Source of the DNA: Chloroflexaceae bacterium | Lineage (GTDB): Bacteria; Chloroflexota; Chloroflexia; Chloroflexales; Chloroflexaceae | Length of the DNA stretch: 64,000 bases | Assembly: GCA_012032475.1 (NCBI GenBank) | Contig: JAAUSY010000001.1 | Span: forward strand, 30,521 to 94,520 | Reading direction: 5' to 3' | Made by a program: the position numbers and the translations under genes | Part shown: piece after piece, positions 28,210-37,588 of the stretch | Layout: each line of letters opens with the position of its first letter | Numbering within the stretch: position 1 is the first letter of the stretch | The notes under the pieces: generated by a model | Told to the model about the DNA's origin: nothing | Databases searched by the model: none | The model's input: only the letters and a program-made list of their open reading frames with translations

Positions 28210-28494
28210 ATGGACCACAAGGCGTCATACCGACAACACCTGCTCCAGCGGCTCAAAACTGTTGAGGGACACGTCCGTGGGGTACAGCGGATGGTCGAGG
28301 ACGACACCTACTGCATTGACCTGATGAACCAGATTCGCGCCATCCGCCATGCCCTGCACAAAATCGAGGGCATCATCCTCGAAAACCACCTGAATACCTG
28401 TGTCACCACCGCCATCCGCAGTGACCAGCCGGACGAACGGGAACGCGTATTGCGCGAGTTGATGCAGGTCTTCGAGGCCACCAGTCACAAATAG
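28210..28494 (+). CDS. csoR: Copper-sensing repressor CsoR family
   Basis: About 94 residues, all-helical DUF156/CsoR fold. The copper ligands Cys-His-Cys are visible: YCIDLMNQIRAIRHALHK, then ENHLNTCV. Conserved ERLKTVEGHVRGV-type helix 1 (here LLQRLKTVEGHVRGVQRM). ATG 28210 lies 14 bases after AAGGAG; GTG 28195 overlaps that site and is less likely. As a tetramer it represses its own operon, and Cu(I) binding releases DNA. It heads csoR-copZ-copA, which supports copper rather than nickel or formaldehyde as the effector. Confidence 0.9.
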   Translation: MDHKASYRQHLLQRLKTVEGHVRGVQRMVEDDTYCIDLMNQIRAIRHALHKIEGIILENHLNTCVTTAIRSDQPDERERVLRELMQVFEATSHK

Positions 28495-28563
28495 GCGGAA
28501 CACCAACCGAAAGCAACCGAAGGCAACCGAAAGCAATCAGAAAACAAATGAGGAGGTATCCGA

Positions 28564-28788
28564 ATGGTCACCGAACGATTCCAGGTCCCCGGTATCTCAT
28601 GCCAGCACTGCGTCAATGCCGTCAAAAAGGAAGTCGCCGCGCTGTCGGGCGTTCAGAGTGTCCAGGTCGAATTGAGCGACAAATCTGTCACCGTCGAGCA
28701 CAATGGAGCCATCAGTGCCGATACCATCATTGCGGCCATCAACGAAGCCGGCTACGACGAAGTCATACCCGTAACCCGTAACCCGTGA
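28564..28788 (+). CDS. copZ: Copper chaperone, heavy-metal-associated domain
   Basis: 74 residues, one HMA ferredoxin-like fold. The metal motif is GISCQHCVNAVKKEV (CxxC). It binds Cu(I) in the cytoplasm and hands it to CopA or CsoR. GAGGAGGTAT precedes the ATG. The last codons and the stop are encoded inside a tandem ACCCGTGACCC-type repeat (28768-28810), so the C-terminal VTRNP may be a repeat-derived ending. Confidence 0.9.
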   Translation: MVTERFQVPGISCQHCVNAVKKEVAALSGVQSVQVELSDKSVTVEHNGAISADTIIAAINEAGYDEVIPVTRNP

Positions 28789-28810
28789 CCCGTGACCCGT
28801 GACCCGTGAC
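28768..28810 (+). repeat. Tandem heptamer repeat (ACCCGTGAC family)
   Basis: Six back-to-back heptamers of the type CCCGTRA, starting inside copZ and running past its stop. Related elements occur at 6906, 26268, 35082, 37586, 48333, 49237 and 57958. Confidence 0.7.
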
Positions 28811-28957
28811 AGGCCGCGGCACCGTGGGAGAACCGCGCCCGCGGCCAGAGTTTTCACCCACGTCTGGCCTCGTCCATATATCACATCCATATGTATGTCC
28901 GTATGTCCATAATATCTATGACCGCTGTGGCTTTCTTCACCTATCGGGAGGTTCTCT

Positions 28958-31513
28958 ATGTCGCGGCAGCAAGAATTGCATATTTCTATCACCGGGATGA
29001 CCTGCGCCTCGTGCTCGGCGCGGGTCGAAAAAGCGCTCAAGAAGGTGCCCGGTGTGTCCGAAGCCAGCGTCAACCTTGCCAACGAACAGGTATCCATTTG
29101 CTTTGACCCATCGGACGCCGCCCCGGCCCGCCTGCTCGATGCAGTAGAACAGGCAGGCTACGGTGTCATCACCAACCGGGCCGAGTTTCCCGTCACGGGG
29201 ATGACCTGCGCCTCGTGCTCGGCGCGGGTCGAAAAAGCGCTCAGGAAGGTGCCCGGCGTGCTGGATGCCCAGGTCAACCTTGCTAGCGAACAGGCATTCG
29301 TCACCTGGTCGCCTGCCGAAGCCAGTTGGAGCGACCTGAAGGGAGCCGTCGAGCGGGCCGGGTACGGGGTGATCGAACCAGATACCTCAGACGATGCTGC
29401 CACGACCATTGAAGATGTTGAAGCTGCGGCCCGCGAGCGCGAAGTCTCCGGCAAACGGCGCAAGCTCATCGTCGGGGCTGTGCTCGGTCTCCCACTCTTT
29501 GTGCTCTCCATGGCCCGCGACTTTGGCTTGATAGCGCCGTTTCTCATCGGCAGCGGAGCCGAAGGTCCTGGCCCCATCCCCATCCCCATTCATGCCGGGA
29601 TGACCCACCCCGCCAGTGCCGATCTGCTGAACTGGCTGTTTCTCCTGCTGGCAACGCCGGTGCAGTTCTACAGCGGGCTGGATTTCTACCTTCACGCCTG
29701 GAAAGCCCTTAAGGACAAGACGGCCAATATGGACACCCTGGTGGCCCTGGGGTCATCCACTGCCTACGCCTACAGTGTCGTGATCATGCTGGCCGGTATG
29801 GCCGGGCACGTCTACTTCGAAACCTCCGCCCTGATCATTACCCTCATCCTGGTGGGCAAATTCCTCGAAGCCCGCGCCCGACGCCAGACCAGCACCGCCA
29901 TCCGCTCGTTGATGGGGTTGCAGGCCAGAACCGCCCGTATCCTGCGCGACGGCGCGGAGCACGACATCCCCATCTCCGAGGTGCGCAAAGGAGATATCGT
30001 CATCGTGCGTCCGGGCGAAAAAATCCCCGTGGACGGAGTGGTCACCAGTGGGCGTTCCAGCGTGGACGAAAGTATGGTCACCGGTGAGAGCCTGCCGGTC
30101 GGAAAAGGGGAAGGAGACCCCGTCATCGGAGCCACTATGAACAAGACCGGCAGCTTCCAGTTTCGGGCCACGCGGGTGGGCAAAGAAACCGCCCTGGCGC
30201 AGATTATCCGTCTGGTGCAGGAAGCCCAGGGCAGCCGCGCCCCCGTGCAGCGGTTGGTAGACAAAGTCGCCGCGGTGTTTGTCCCCACGGTCATCGTGGT
30301 GGCCCTGCTCACCTTTCTCGGCTGGCTGTTCGTTGGAAACGTCGGTTTCACCCAGGCGATGATATTTGCCGTGGCGGTGCTGGTGATAGCCTGCCCCTGT
30401 GCGCTTGGCCTGGCAACCCCGACCGCTATCATGGTGGGCACCGGCACGGGCGCGGAGCACGGTATCCTCATCAAGAATGCCGAAAGCCTGGAGCGAGCCA
30501 ACGCCATCCAGGCTGTCATCCTGGACAAAACCGGTACCATCACTGCGGGACGTCCGGTCGTCACCGATGTGCTCCCCCTGAAGCCTGGAGCATCTGAGGA
30601 ACAGGAACCCGGACCCTCGCCGCTCGCCACCGACTCCGCCTACCGGACGCTCTTGCGCCTGGCGGCCAGCGCCGAACGGGCGAGCGAACACCCCCTTGGG
30701 GAGGCTATCGTCCAGGCTGCCCACGAACACCGCCTGCCCCTGACCCAACCGCAGGACTTCGAAGCCATCGCCGGGCACGGCCTCAAGGCACGGGTCGAAG
30801 ACCACACCGTGACGCTCGGAACCCTGCGGCTGATGCATGACGAGCATATCGTGCTCAATGGGGTTGAGCGCGATATGGCCCGGTTGCAGCACGAGGGCAA
30901 AACGGTCATGGTCGTTGCGGTGGACCGCGAAGCCACCGGGGTGATAGCCATTGCCGACACCGTCAAGCCAACCTCGCGTGAAGCCATTGCCGAACTCCAC
31001 CGCCTGGGCATCGAAGTTGCCATGCTCACCGGCGACAACCAGCGCACCGCCAACGCCATTGCGCAGCAGGTGGGCATTGACCGGGTGCTGGCCGAAGTGC
31101 TGCCCTCAGACAAAGCCGCCGAGGTGCGGCGACTCCAACAGGAGGGCAAGGTTGTGGCAATGGTCGGAGACGGTATCAACGATGCCCCGGCCCTGGCGCA
31201 GGCCGATGTCGGAATTGCCATCGGGACTGGCACCGACGTGGCAATGGAGACGGCTGACATTACCCTGATGGGTGGCGATCTGCGTGGTATCCCCCAGGCT
31301 ATCACCTTGAGCAAGCGCACCCTCGCTACGATCAAGTGGAACCTGTTCTGGGCCTTTCTCTACAACGTCATCGGGATACCCGTGGCGGCGGGGGTGCTCT
31401 ACCCCTTCTTCGGGGTCCAGCTCAGCCCGATCCTGGCTGCCGGGGCGATGGCCTTCAGCTCGGTCTTCGTCGTCACAAATTCTCTTCGTCTGCGAGGGGC
31501 AATGAAACGATAA
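28958..31513 (+). CDS. copA: Cu(I)-exporting P1B-type ATPase
   Basis: 851 residues; ATG 28958 follows CGGGAGG. Two N-terminal HMA domains each carry [15 protein letters not shown]. The membrane and catalytic core shows TGES, the transmembrane metal motif [12 protein letters not shown], the phosphorylation motif DKTGTIT, the HP motif (SEHPLGEA) and the hinge [10 protein letters not shown]. It pumps Cu(I) out of the cytoplasm using ATP. The two HMA-coding segments share a 63-bp stretch (28994-29056 and 29198-29260) that differs at only a few bases, indicating recent duplication or gene conversion. The 3' end overlaps the convergent kinase gene by 41 bases. Confidence 0.95.
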   Translation: MSRQQELHISITGMTCASCSARVEKALKKVPGVSEASVNLANEQVSICFDPSDAAPARLLDAVEQAGYGVITNRAEFPVTGMTCASCSARVEKALRKVPGVLDAQVNLASEQAFVTWSPAEASWSDLKGAVERAGYGVIEPDTSDDAATTIEDVEAAAREREVSGKRRKLIVGAVLGLPLFVLSMARDFGLIAPFLIGSGAEGPGPIPIPIHAGMTHPASADLLNWLFLLLATPVQFYSGLDFYLHAWKALKDKTANMDTLVALGSSTAYAYSVVIMLAGMAGHVYFETSALIITLILVGKFLEARARRQTSTAIRSLMGLQARTARILRDGAEHDIPISEVRKGDIVIVRPGEKIPVDGVVTSGRSSVDESMVTGESLPVGKGEGDPVIGATMNKTGSFQFRATRVGKETALAQIIRLVQEAQGSRAPVQRLVDKVAAVFVPTVIVVALLTFLGWLFVGNVGFTQAMIFAVAVLVIACPCALGLATPTAIMVGTGTGAEHGILIKNAESLERANAIQAVILDKTGTITAGRPVVTDVLPLKPGASEEQEPGPSPLATDSAYRTLLRLAASAERASEHPLGEAIVQAAHEHRLPLTQPQDFEAIAGHGLKARVEDHTVTLGTLRLMHDEHIVLNGVERDMARLQHEGKTVMVVAVDREATGVIAIADTVKPTSREAIAELHRLGIEVAMLTGDNQRTANAIAQQVGIDRVLAEVLPSDKAAEVRRLQQEGKVVAMVGDGINDAPALAQADVGIAIGTGTDVAMETADITLMGGDLRGIPQAITLSKRTLATIKWNLFWAFLYNVIGIPVAAGVLYPFFGVQLSPILAAGAMAFSSVFVVTNSLRLRGAMKR

Positions 31514-32441
31514 ACCGGCTCCCCTGGCCGAGCGTACTTTCCACGGTCAGTTGCCCGCCATGGAGTTCAACCAGGCGGGCAGCCAGCACCAACCCCAACC
31601 CGGCCCCTTCATACTGGCGAGTCAGTCCCGTGTGAATCTGGGCGAATGGATGGAACAGACGACCGATATCTTCAGCCGCAATCCCTATCCCGGTGTCCCA
31701 CACCGCAAACTGAACGGCTCGCTGCCCCGGACTCAGGTTGGCGGTCACGTCCAGACCGATATTTCCCCCATCGGGGGTAAACTTGACCGCATTGCTCAGC
31801 AGATTGATGAGCACCTGCTTCAGGCGGCGTTCATCGGCCTGGATGATCACCAGGCACGTGTCCTTCTTAAACGACACGACCAGGCGCTTGCGGCTGGCGT
31901 CTTGCTGAACCAACTCCAGGCAGGACTGGCACAGCGCTCCAATCACCACCGGAGCTATCTCCAGCCTGACCCCACCCGACTCAATGTGCGACAGGTCCAG
32001 GATATCGTTCACTATCGTCAGCAGGCGGTAGCCGTTCTGTTCCAGGAGGTGCAGCACCCGGCGTTGCCGCTCGTTGAGCGGGCCATATACCTCCTCCTGG
32101 AGTGCTTCCGAAAGCCCAAGAATGCCGTTTAATGGCGTCCGCAGTTCGTGGCTCATTGCCGCCAGAAAATGGTCTTTGACCTGAACGGCATGCGCCAGTT
32201 CTTTCTGAATACGGCGCAATTCATCCCCATGCTGCTGACGCTGGATGACTGACTGCTCGTGCGCCATCCGCAGAGTTGCTTCGCATTGCTGCCATCGCTC
32301 CTCAATCTGCTGATGCTGATGCTGGTGCGCGGCCCGTTCTTCCTGGAACGCAGCATGGGCCTCTTCCAGTTCGGAAACACGCTGACGGAGCGCCATCACC
32401 TCGTCGTCGTGCTGGCTCTGGTCTTCATCGCTGGTCGTCAT
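31473..32441 (-). CDS. Soluble sensor histidine kinase
   Basis: 322 residues with no membrane segment. A His/Gln/Glu-rich coiled coil fills residues 1-95. HisKA follows (H in [19 protein letters not shown]), then HATPase_c with [25 protein letters not shown] and [18 protein letters not shown]. It lacks any recognisable sensory domain, so its input probably comes through the coiled coil or a partner. It lies 206 bases after a NarL-type response regulator on the same strand. HisKA-type kinases more often pair with other regulator classes, so partnership is not certain. Confidence 0.85.
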   Translation of the reverse strand: MTTSDEDQSQHDDEVMALRQRVSELEEAHAAFQEERAAHQHQHQQIEERWQQCEATLRMAHEQSVIQRQQHGDELRRIQKELAHAVQVKDHFLAAMSHELRTPLNGILGLSEALQEEVYGPLNERQRRVLHLLEQNGYRLLTIVNDILDLSHIESGGVRLEIAPVVIGALCQSCLELVQQDASRKRLVVSFKKDTCLVIIQADERRLKQVLINLLSNAVKFTPDGGNIGLDVTANLSPGQRAVQFAVWDTGIGIAAEDIGRLFHPFAQIHTGLTRQYEGAGLGLVLAARLVELHGGQLTVESTLGQGSRFIVSLPLADEENL

Positions 32442-32647
32442 AGATAGCCAATCTCTTTATGGTTCGTTGCGGTTGCTGGTCCTATCCAGCCTACCTGAAT
32501 TTGCGCCTCCTGTCTATACGGAGAACAACGGATTATCTCCGCAGATACCACGTATCAATCTCTACGGAAATCCGAACTTCACGAAAAGGTGCAAACAAAG
32601 GATGTAAGGATATGAGGAGCGGGGGTTGCTCAGCACCGTCACCGGTC

Positions 32648-33301
32648 TCAGGAGGAGTGCAGCGGCAAGATGCCGTGCTGGAGCGCATAGGTAATCAATT
32701 CGGCGCGGGTGTGCAATCCAAGTTTGCGCATAATATTCGTGCGGTGGGTTTCAACAGTGCGGGGGCTGATAGACAGGCGATAGCCAATCTCCGCATTGCT
32801 GGCTCCCTGGGCCGCAAGTTGAATCACCTGCCGCTCACGGGAGGTGAGCACCTCAGACCAGGCTACCCCGTCGCTGCTTGCCTGCTGAAGGTAGCAGGTC
32901 ATCGCCCGCTCGGTCAAAGAACGGCTGAGATAGCGCCGTCCGGCCAGCACTTCGCGCACCGCGTGGACCAGCTCCGCCACCTCAGAATCTTTCAGGACAT
33001 ATGCCTGAGCACCACTATTCATCGCCGCTCGGATGTAGGAATCATGGTCATACATCGAAAACATTACCACCCGGCTCCGGGTTGCAAACTGGCTCAGGCG
33101 CTGGACAACCTCTATCCCATTCACCTCCGGCATCAAAATATCCAGGATGAGGACGTCCGGTCGCAGCGCTTTCACCAGTTGGAGCACCTCGTTCCCCGTG
33201 GTCGCTTCTCCCACCACGCTCCATCCGCGTTCCGCCTCCAGAATGAATTTCAGCCCATGACGAACCATTGGATGGTCATCTGCAAGGACGATGGTGGTCA
33301 T
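32648..33301 (-). CDS. NarL/FixJ-type response regulator
   Basis: 217 residues from ATG 33301, preceded by AAAGGAG; the frame is open upstream to 33433. The receiver domain begins TTIVLADDHPMVRHGLKF, with phospho-Asp in DVLILDILMPEVNG and Lys in YVLKDSEVAEL. The C-terminal LuxR-type HTH is LTSRERQVIQLAAQGASNAE and SPRTVETHRTNIMRKLGL. It is a DNA-binding transcription factor activated by phosphorylation. Its kinase is most plausibly the downstream gene or an orphan elsewhere. Confidence 0.9.
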   Translation of the reverse strand: MTTIVLADDHPMVRHGLKFILEAERGWSVVGEATTGNEVLQLVKALRPDVLILDILMPEVNGIEVVQRLSQFATRSRVVMFSMYDHDSYIRAAMNSGAQAYVLKDSEVAELVHAVREVLAGRRYLSRSLTERAMTCYLQQASSDGVAWSEVLTSRERQVIQLAAQGASNAEIGYRLSISPRTVETHRTNIMRKLGLHTRAELITYALQHGILPLHSS

Positions 33302-33835
33302 AGGGTCATGGCTCCTTTCTTTCTGATGGACGACCAGGGATATCAATGCGGGTGCTAGAGTCCGCACGCTCTCTGAACAGCACTCGCTCCCTGACCTCGC
33401 AAAGCGCCAGAAGCGCCCGGCCAGAACCTTCAACCTTCAATGATTGGGCCGACCAGTAATGATTCAGCCTGCTAGCAGGTAAAAAATCTATGCTCCATTT
33501 CTATGAATGAATATTACGACCGTTGTAGTTGCTGACAGTCAAGGCTTTGGCAAGCCAGAAAACGATAGGAAGCCCGATAACCGTTCACCGCTTGCCTATC
33601 AGTTCCGCCGGAATAACCACAACTGTAGTAATATCCATCCTGGTCTTTCACATTATATAATAGAATCAGGTGAGAGGGTGGCGTCATTCAGCAGCAAGGC
33701 TGGCCTGCTCTGCTATAATAGTATAACCATAACCATGGATAATGTGGGACCCACTCGAAACGCCGGCAGGTTTCCGGGGGGCAGTGTGGCCTGACATAGC
33801 CTGGGGGCATGGGGCAGACCGAAACGGAGGACCCG
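33302..33835. other. 534-bp intergenic region between divergent genes
   Basis: No gene supported. The region is AT-richer than its neighbours and contains TATAAT-like boxes near 33655 and at 33714, the latter with an extended -10, for the plus-strand nuclease gene. Confidence 0.5.
33711..33719 (+). promoter_or_regulatory. Extended -10 promoter for the Rpn-like gene
   Basis: TGC followed directly by a perfect TATAAT (33714-33719), about 115 bases before the chosen start; no clear -35. Confidence 0.5.
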
Positions 33836-35095
33836 ATGATAGTAGATGTGGTTTCGGACGACTACGACTCGCCGTGGAAAGAGGCGATTGAAACCTTTTT
33901 CGAGGCGTTCATCGTCTTCTTTTTGCCTGAGGCGCACGCCGAAATAGACTGGAGCGTCCCGCCCGTGTTTCTGGACAAGGAATTGCAGAAGCTCGCCCCC
34001 GGTGCCGGGCAAGGACGGCGCACGGTAGATAAGCTCGTGCGGGTGCGGCTCATCACAGGCGCGGATGCCTGGGTGCTCATCCACATCGAGGTACAGAGCC
34101 AGGGCGAGGCTGACTTCATCGAGCGGATGTTTGTATGCCACACCCGCCTGCGCGACCGCTACCACCTGCGGGTCGTGAGCATGGCCGTGCTCGGTGATGA
34201 AACCGCCAACTGGCGACCCACCACCTTCACCGACCGCCTGTGGGGTTGCACCATCACCTTTACCTTTCCGGTGGTGAAACTGCTGGACTACCGCGAGCGG
34301 TGGGACGCCCTGGAGGCCAGCGACAACCCCTTTGCCACGGTCGTGATGGCCCACCTGAAAACCCAGGAGACGCGCCACGCCCCCGCCCGACGCCGCCAGT
34401 GGAAAACCATCATCACCCACCGGATGTATGAGCGTGGATACCATCCAACGGCTATCCACCAGCTCTTTCGCTTTATTGACTGGTTGATGCGTCTCCCCAG
34501 GGAGGAGGAGCACCACTTTCTGAAGGAACTCTACGCCTACGAAGGAGAAAAACAGATGCCATATATTACCAGTGCCGAACAATGGGGGATTGAGCAGGGC
34601 ATTGAGCGGGGTATTGAGCGGGGAAGGCGGCAGGAACTCCTGGCAGGTATCGAACTCCTGCTCGACCTCAAGTTTGGGGCAGCGGGACTGGCGCTCCTGC
34701 CGCACATCACCCCGATAGAAGACTTGGAGATTCTCTCGGCCATTCGGCGCAGCATCAAAACGGCCACCACGATGGAAGAGGTGCAAGCGTACCTCCCCAT
34801 CAGCCTTCCCCGTCCCTCCTCTTCCCCGCAGGCAATGGAACGCCGCGCCGAGGAAGCCGGACTGCGGCACGGGTTGCTGGCCGGTATCGAACTGGCGCTA
34901 AAGCTCAAGTTTGGCGAGGCCGGGTTGTTCCTGTTGCCAGACATCCGTCAGATTGAGGATCTCCCCCTGGTGCAGGCCATCCACCAGTCCATCGAAACGG
35001 CCCGCACCCCCGACGACCTGCGCCGTCTCTACCAGGAGGAGCCTGCCCATGACACCGGTGACGCTGGTGACGTCGGCGATACCGGTGTCACGTGA
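33836..35095 (+). CDS. Rpn/YhgA-like PD-(D/E)XK nuclease-family protein with duplicated C-terminal repeat
   Basis: 419 residues from ATG 33836, preceded by CGGAGGA; ATG 33809 lacks such a site. The N-terminus (YDSPWKEAIETFFEAFIVFF) and core (VDKLVRVRL, WVLIHIEVQSQGEADFIERMF) match the Rpn (recombination-promoting nuclease)/transposase_31 family, with the E-x-Q signature of the PD-(D/E)XK fold. Then FPVVKLLDYRERWDAL and a helical region. The C-terminus carries two copies of a roughly 55-residue helical unit (LLAGIELLLDLKFGAAGLALLP and LLAGIELALKLKFGEAGLFLLP). Such proteins are often multicopy in Chloroflexota and Cyanobacteria; function in recombination or DNA uptake is inferred. The 3' end runs into GTGAC-type repeats. 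Confidence 0.8.
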   Translation: MIVDVVSDDYDSPWKEAIETFFEAFIVFFLPEAHAEIDWSVPPVFLDKELQKLAPGAGQGRRTVDKLVRVRLITGADAWVLIHIEVQSQGEADFIERMFVCHTRLRDRYHLRVVSMAVLGDETANWRPTTFTDRLWGCTITFTFPVVKLLDYRERWDALEASDNPFATVVMAHLKTQETRHAPARRRQWKTIITHRMYERGYHPTAIHQLFRFIDWLMRLPREEEHHFLKELYAYEGEKQMPYITSAEQWGIEQGIERGIERGRRQELLAGIELLLDLKFGAAGLALLPHITPIEDLEILSAIRRSIKTATTMEEVQAYLPISLPRPSSSPQAMERRAEEAGLRHGLLAGIELALKLKFGEAGLFLLPDIRQIEDLPLVQAIHQSIETARTPDDLRRLYQEEPAHDTGDAGDVGDTGVT

Positions 35096-35157
35096 TACGT
35101 GACAAGCGACGCAAGTGACAGGCGGCGGCAAAGCGGCAGAACTGCGTTTGCGCGGTG

Positions 35158-35580
35158 CTACCCGGCCTCGTGAATGGTATAGCTCGAATCAATCTGCGCC
35201 GTGCTCCGCAGCATGGCCTGCGCCGAACAATACCGCTCCTCCGACAACTGAATCGCTCGCTCGACCGATGGCGCGTCAAGACCGCGCCCGGTGAACACAT
35301 AGGTTATCTGTATCCTGGTGAACACCCGCGGGTGGTCGGGGGCCCGCTCCAGCACCCGCGCATGCACCTCATACGCCGTCACATCCTGGCGCATCTTCTG
35401 CAAAATCGAAATCACATCCATCGCTGTACACCCGGCCAATCCCACCAGCATCAGTTCGAGCGGGAGAAACCCGTCGTTGTCGCCCCCGACCGACGGGTCG
35501 GTCCCCAGCGGCACGGTGAACCCGCTGCCGGCCGTGCCGGTAAACGTCATCCGCCCCTGCCATGATACCTGTGCCTGCAC
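35158..35580 (-). CDS. OsmC/Ohr family protein
   Basis: 140 residues, last gene of the chaperone operon. The two redox cysteines lie in LMLVGLAGCTAMDVISILQK and EERYCSAQAMLRS, with the N-terminal beta strands (VSWQGRMTFTGTAG) of the OsmC fold. OsmC-type enzymes reduce organic hydroperoxides using the two-cysteine centre. The subgroup (OsmC, Ohr or YhfA-like) cannot be fixed from sequence alone; the GLAGCTAMDV form is nearest to the YhfA-like branch. Only 21 bases separate it from the dnaK-like gene, so it is probably co-transcribed with it. Confidence 0.88.
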   Translation of the reverse strand: MQAQVSWQGRMTFTGTAGSGFTVPLGTDPSVGGDNDGFLPLELMLVGLAGCTAMDVISILQKMRQDVTAYEVHARVLERAPDHPRVFTRIQITYVFTGRGLDAPSVERAIQLSEERYCSAQAMLRSTAQIDSSYTIHEAG

Positions 35581-35601
35581 TGGATGCCCCCTTTCTCCTG
35601 G

Positions 35602-37500
35602 CTACCGGTTCTCACCGTTCTTACTGTTCTTGCCGTTCTCGCTACTCTCATCATCCTCGTCATCCTCATCATCCTCATCATCCTCATCATCCTCAATGTC
35701 CTCAACCTCTCCGAAGTCTTCGTCATCCTCATCATCTTCGATATCGTACAGCAGGTCCAGCAGTTCTTCGGCGCTATCCTCGATGGCCTCCTCGTCGCCA
35801 CTCTGGGCCGCTTCCTCAAGCGCCTTGATGGCCGCCTGAAGCTCCAACGGGTCTCCCTGGTTGCGCTCTATCGCCCGTCGCGCCTTCGAGAGCAGCGCCT
35901 CTACCTCGGTATCGGCTTCAATGATGACGGCGTCCTCATCCCAGTCTCCGTTGTCGTGCCCGTTCTGCGAGCTACCAGGCAGCAGGGCTTCCAGTTCTTC
36001 CAGGCTGGAGCGGGTGTTGTGGATATCGGCCGGGCTGAGGTGGGCGCGGGCCGCTTTGACCGTTTTGTTTGCCACTTTGCCACTGCCGCGGTCGGTTGCC
36101 GAAACGTGCAAAATCCCATTCACATCGAAATCGAATTGCACGGTGATGCGGGGAGGAATGCCGGGCGCTTCGGGCTTGAGGTCTTCAAACAGGAAATCCC
36201 CCAGCAGCGTATTCTTCGATGCCACCGGATGTTCCCCCTGAAAGACCTTGACCGCAATGGTGTCCTGTCCCGGATACAGCGCCGAATAGACTTCCGACCG
36301 CGAAGTTGGAATGGTCGTATTCCGCTGGATAATCACGCTGTAGCGGTCGGGCACCTGGCGACCAAACTCGAATTCGACCACCTGTATCCCAAGCGAGTGC
36401 GGCGTCACATCAACGAGAATGGCATCCAGCGGTTCGCCAGCAATAATCGCCCCTTGCACCGCTGCTCCGAGCGCCACCGCCTCGTCCGGGTTAATCGTCG
36501 TGTCCGGGTCAATCCCGGTGTGGTCGCGCACCATCTGCCACACCAGCGGAATGCGTGTGCTCCCCCCGACCAGCAAGACACGGCTGAGGTCGTCGGCGCT
36601 GATCTCGGCATCCTGAAGCGCTGCATCCAGCGAATCCAGCGTTCCTTCTAGCAAATCGCTAATCAGTCCCTCAAACTCGATGCGCGACACCTCGATATCC
36701 AGGTGCATCGGTTTGCCCTCGTGCGTCACCAGATATTCTTCGCGCACCCTGGCAAAGGGATTGCTCGAAAGGGCAATCTTCGCCTCTTCTGCGGCCCGCA
36801 CCAACCGCGCCAGCGCCCGCCGGTCTTCCCGCGGGTCAACCCCCTGCTCGTCCCGGAAGCGCTCTGCCAGAAAATCAACCAGCCGATCATCAAAGTCATC
36901 GCCGCCAAGCTGCGTGTTCCCATGGCTGGCCCGAACCTCCACAATCCCGGCATCCAGCTCAATAATCGAAACATCGAAGGTTCCGCCACCCAGGTCGTAG
37001 ACGGCGATCATCTGGCGTTCGCTGCTCTGCCCCAACCCGTAGGCCAGCGCGGCGGCGGTTGGCTCGTTGATAATCCGCTCGACGGTGAAACCGGCTATCT
37101 CGCCGGCTTCGCGGGTGGCCTGACGGGCCGCGTCGGAAAAATAGGCCGGAACGGTGATAACCGCCCGTTCAACCGCTGTTCCAAGCTGCTCTTCGGCCCG
37201 GCGCTTCAACTCACGCAGGATAATGGCGGAAACCTCCTGGGGTGTGTGGCTCCGCTCACCCATCGTCACCTTCGTATCCTGCCCCATCTGGCGCTTGATG
37301 GACTTGACGGTCAGCTCCGGATAGACAATGTACTGGTTGCGGGCCGGGGTGCCAATCAGCAACGTTCCTTCGGGGGTGAAGCCCACCACCGAGGGCATAA
37401 TGCGCTCATCGCCCTGGGCTATCACCTGCGGCACACCATTGCGGACCAGTGCCGTTGCCGAATATGTTGTTCCAAGGTCAATGCCAATTATTGGACTCAT
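35602..37500 (-). CDS. dnaK: DnaK/Hsp70-type chaperone with acidic C-terminal tail
   Basis: 632 residues. The ATPase domain is clear: IIGIDLGTTYSATALV, VITVPAYFSDAARQATREAG, INEPTAAALAYG, VYDLGGGTFDVSII and VLLVGGSTRIPLVWQMV. The substrate-binding domain follows (VTPHSLGIQV, NTTIPTSRSEVYSA). In place of a normal helical lid end, the C-terminus is a short helical segment and then a long Asp/Glu run (about 35600-35760) ending in Asn/Gly/Lys. The shortened lid, the acidic tail and the non-standard neighbours (TPR protein, J-protein without HPD, long GrpE-like) suggest a specialised rather than housekeeping Hsp70. Confidence 0.93.
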   Translation of the reverse strand: MSPIIGIDLGTTYSATALVRNGVPQVIAQGDERIMPSVVGFTPEGTLLIGTPARNQYIVYPELTVKSIKRQMGQDTKVTMGERSHTPQEVSAIILRELKRRAEEQLGTAVERAVITVPAYFSDAARQATREAGEIAGFTVERIINEPTAAALAYGLGQSSERQMIAVYDLGGGTFDVSIIELDAGIVEVRASHGNTQLGGDDFDDRLVDFLAERFRDEQGVDPREDRRALARLVRAAEEAKIALSSNPFARVREEYLVTHEGKPMHLDIEVSRIEFEGLISDLLEGTLDSLDAALQDAEISADDLSRVLLVGGSTRIPLVWQMVRDHTGIDPDTTINPDEAVALGAAVQGAIIAGEPLDAILVDVTPHSLGIQVVEFEFGRQVPDRYSVIIQRNTTIPTSRSEVYSALYPGQDTIAVKVFQGEHPVASKNTLLGDFLFEDLKPEAPGIPPRITVQFDFDVNGILHVSATDRGSGKVANKTVKAARAHLSPADIHNTRSSLEELEALLPGSSQNGHDNGDWDEDAVIIEADTEVEALLSKARRAIERNQGDPLELQAAIKALEEAAQSGDEEAIEDSAEELLDLLYDIEDDEDDEDFGEVEDIEDDEDDEDDEDDEDDESSENGKNSKNGENR

Positions 37501-37588
37501 AGCTCTGCTCTTGCTCCTTATTTCCCAATCTCCATTTTCCCAATCGCGGGAAGCCCACCGGTTTCATTTCTCCTTGGCCTGTTCCCCG

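Noticed and set aside
29753..31000. 415-codon minus-strand frame within copA
   Set aside because: Antisense to the P-type ATPase core.
31473..33301. Histidine kinase and NarL regulator as a copper-sensing pair
   Set aside because: They only neighbour copA by convergence, and no metal-binding motif is visible in the kinase; control by csoR explains the copper genes.
33711..33794. Small plus-strand frame 33507-33794 before the Rpn gene
   Set aside because: It covers the promoter and leader region, has no ribosome-binding site and no family signal.
35641..35760. CATCCT microsatellite
   Set aside because: It encodes the Asp/Glu tail of the DnaK-like protein in frame, so it is explained by coding.
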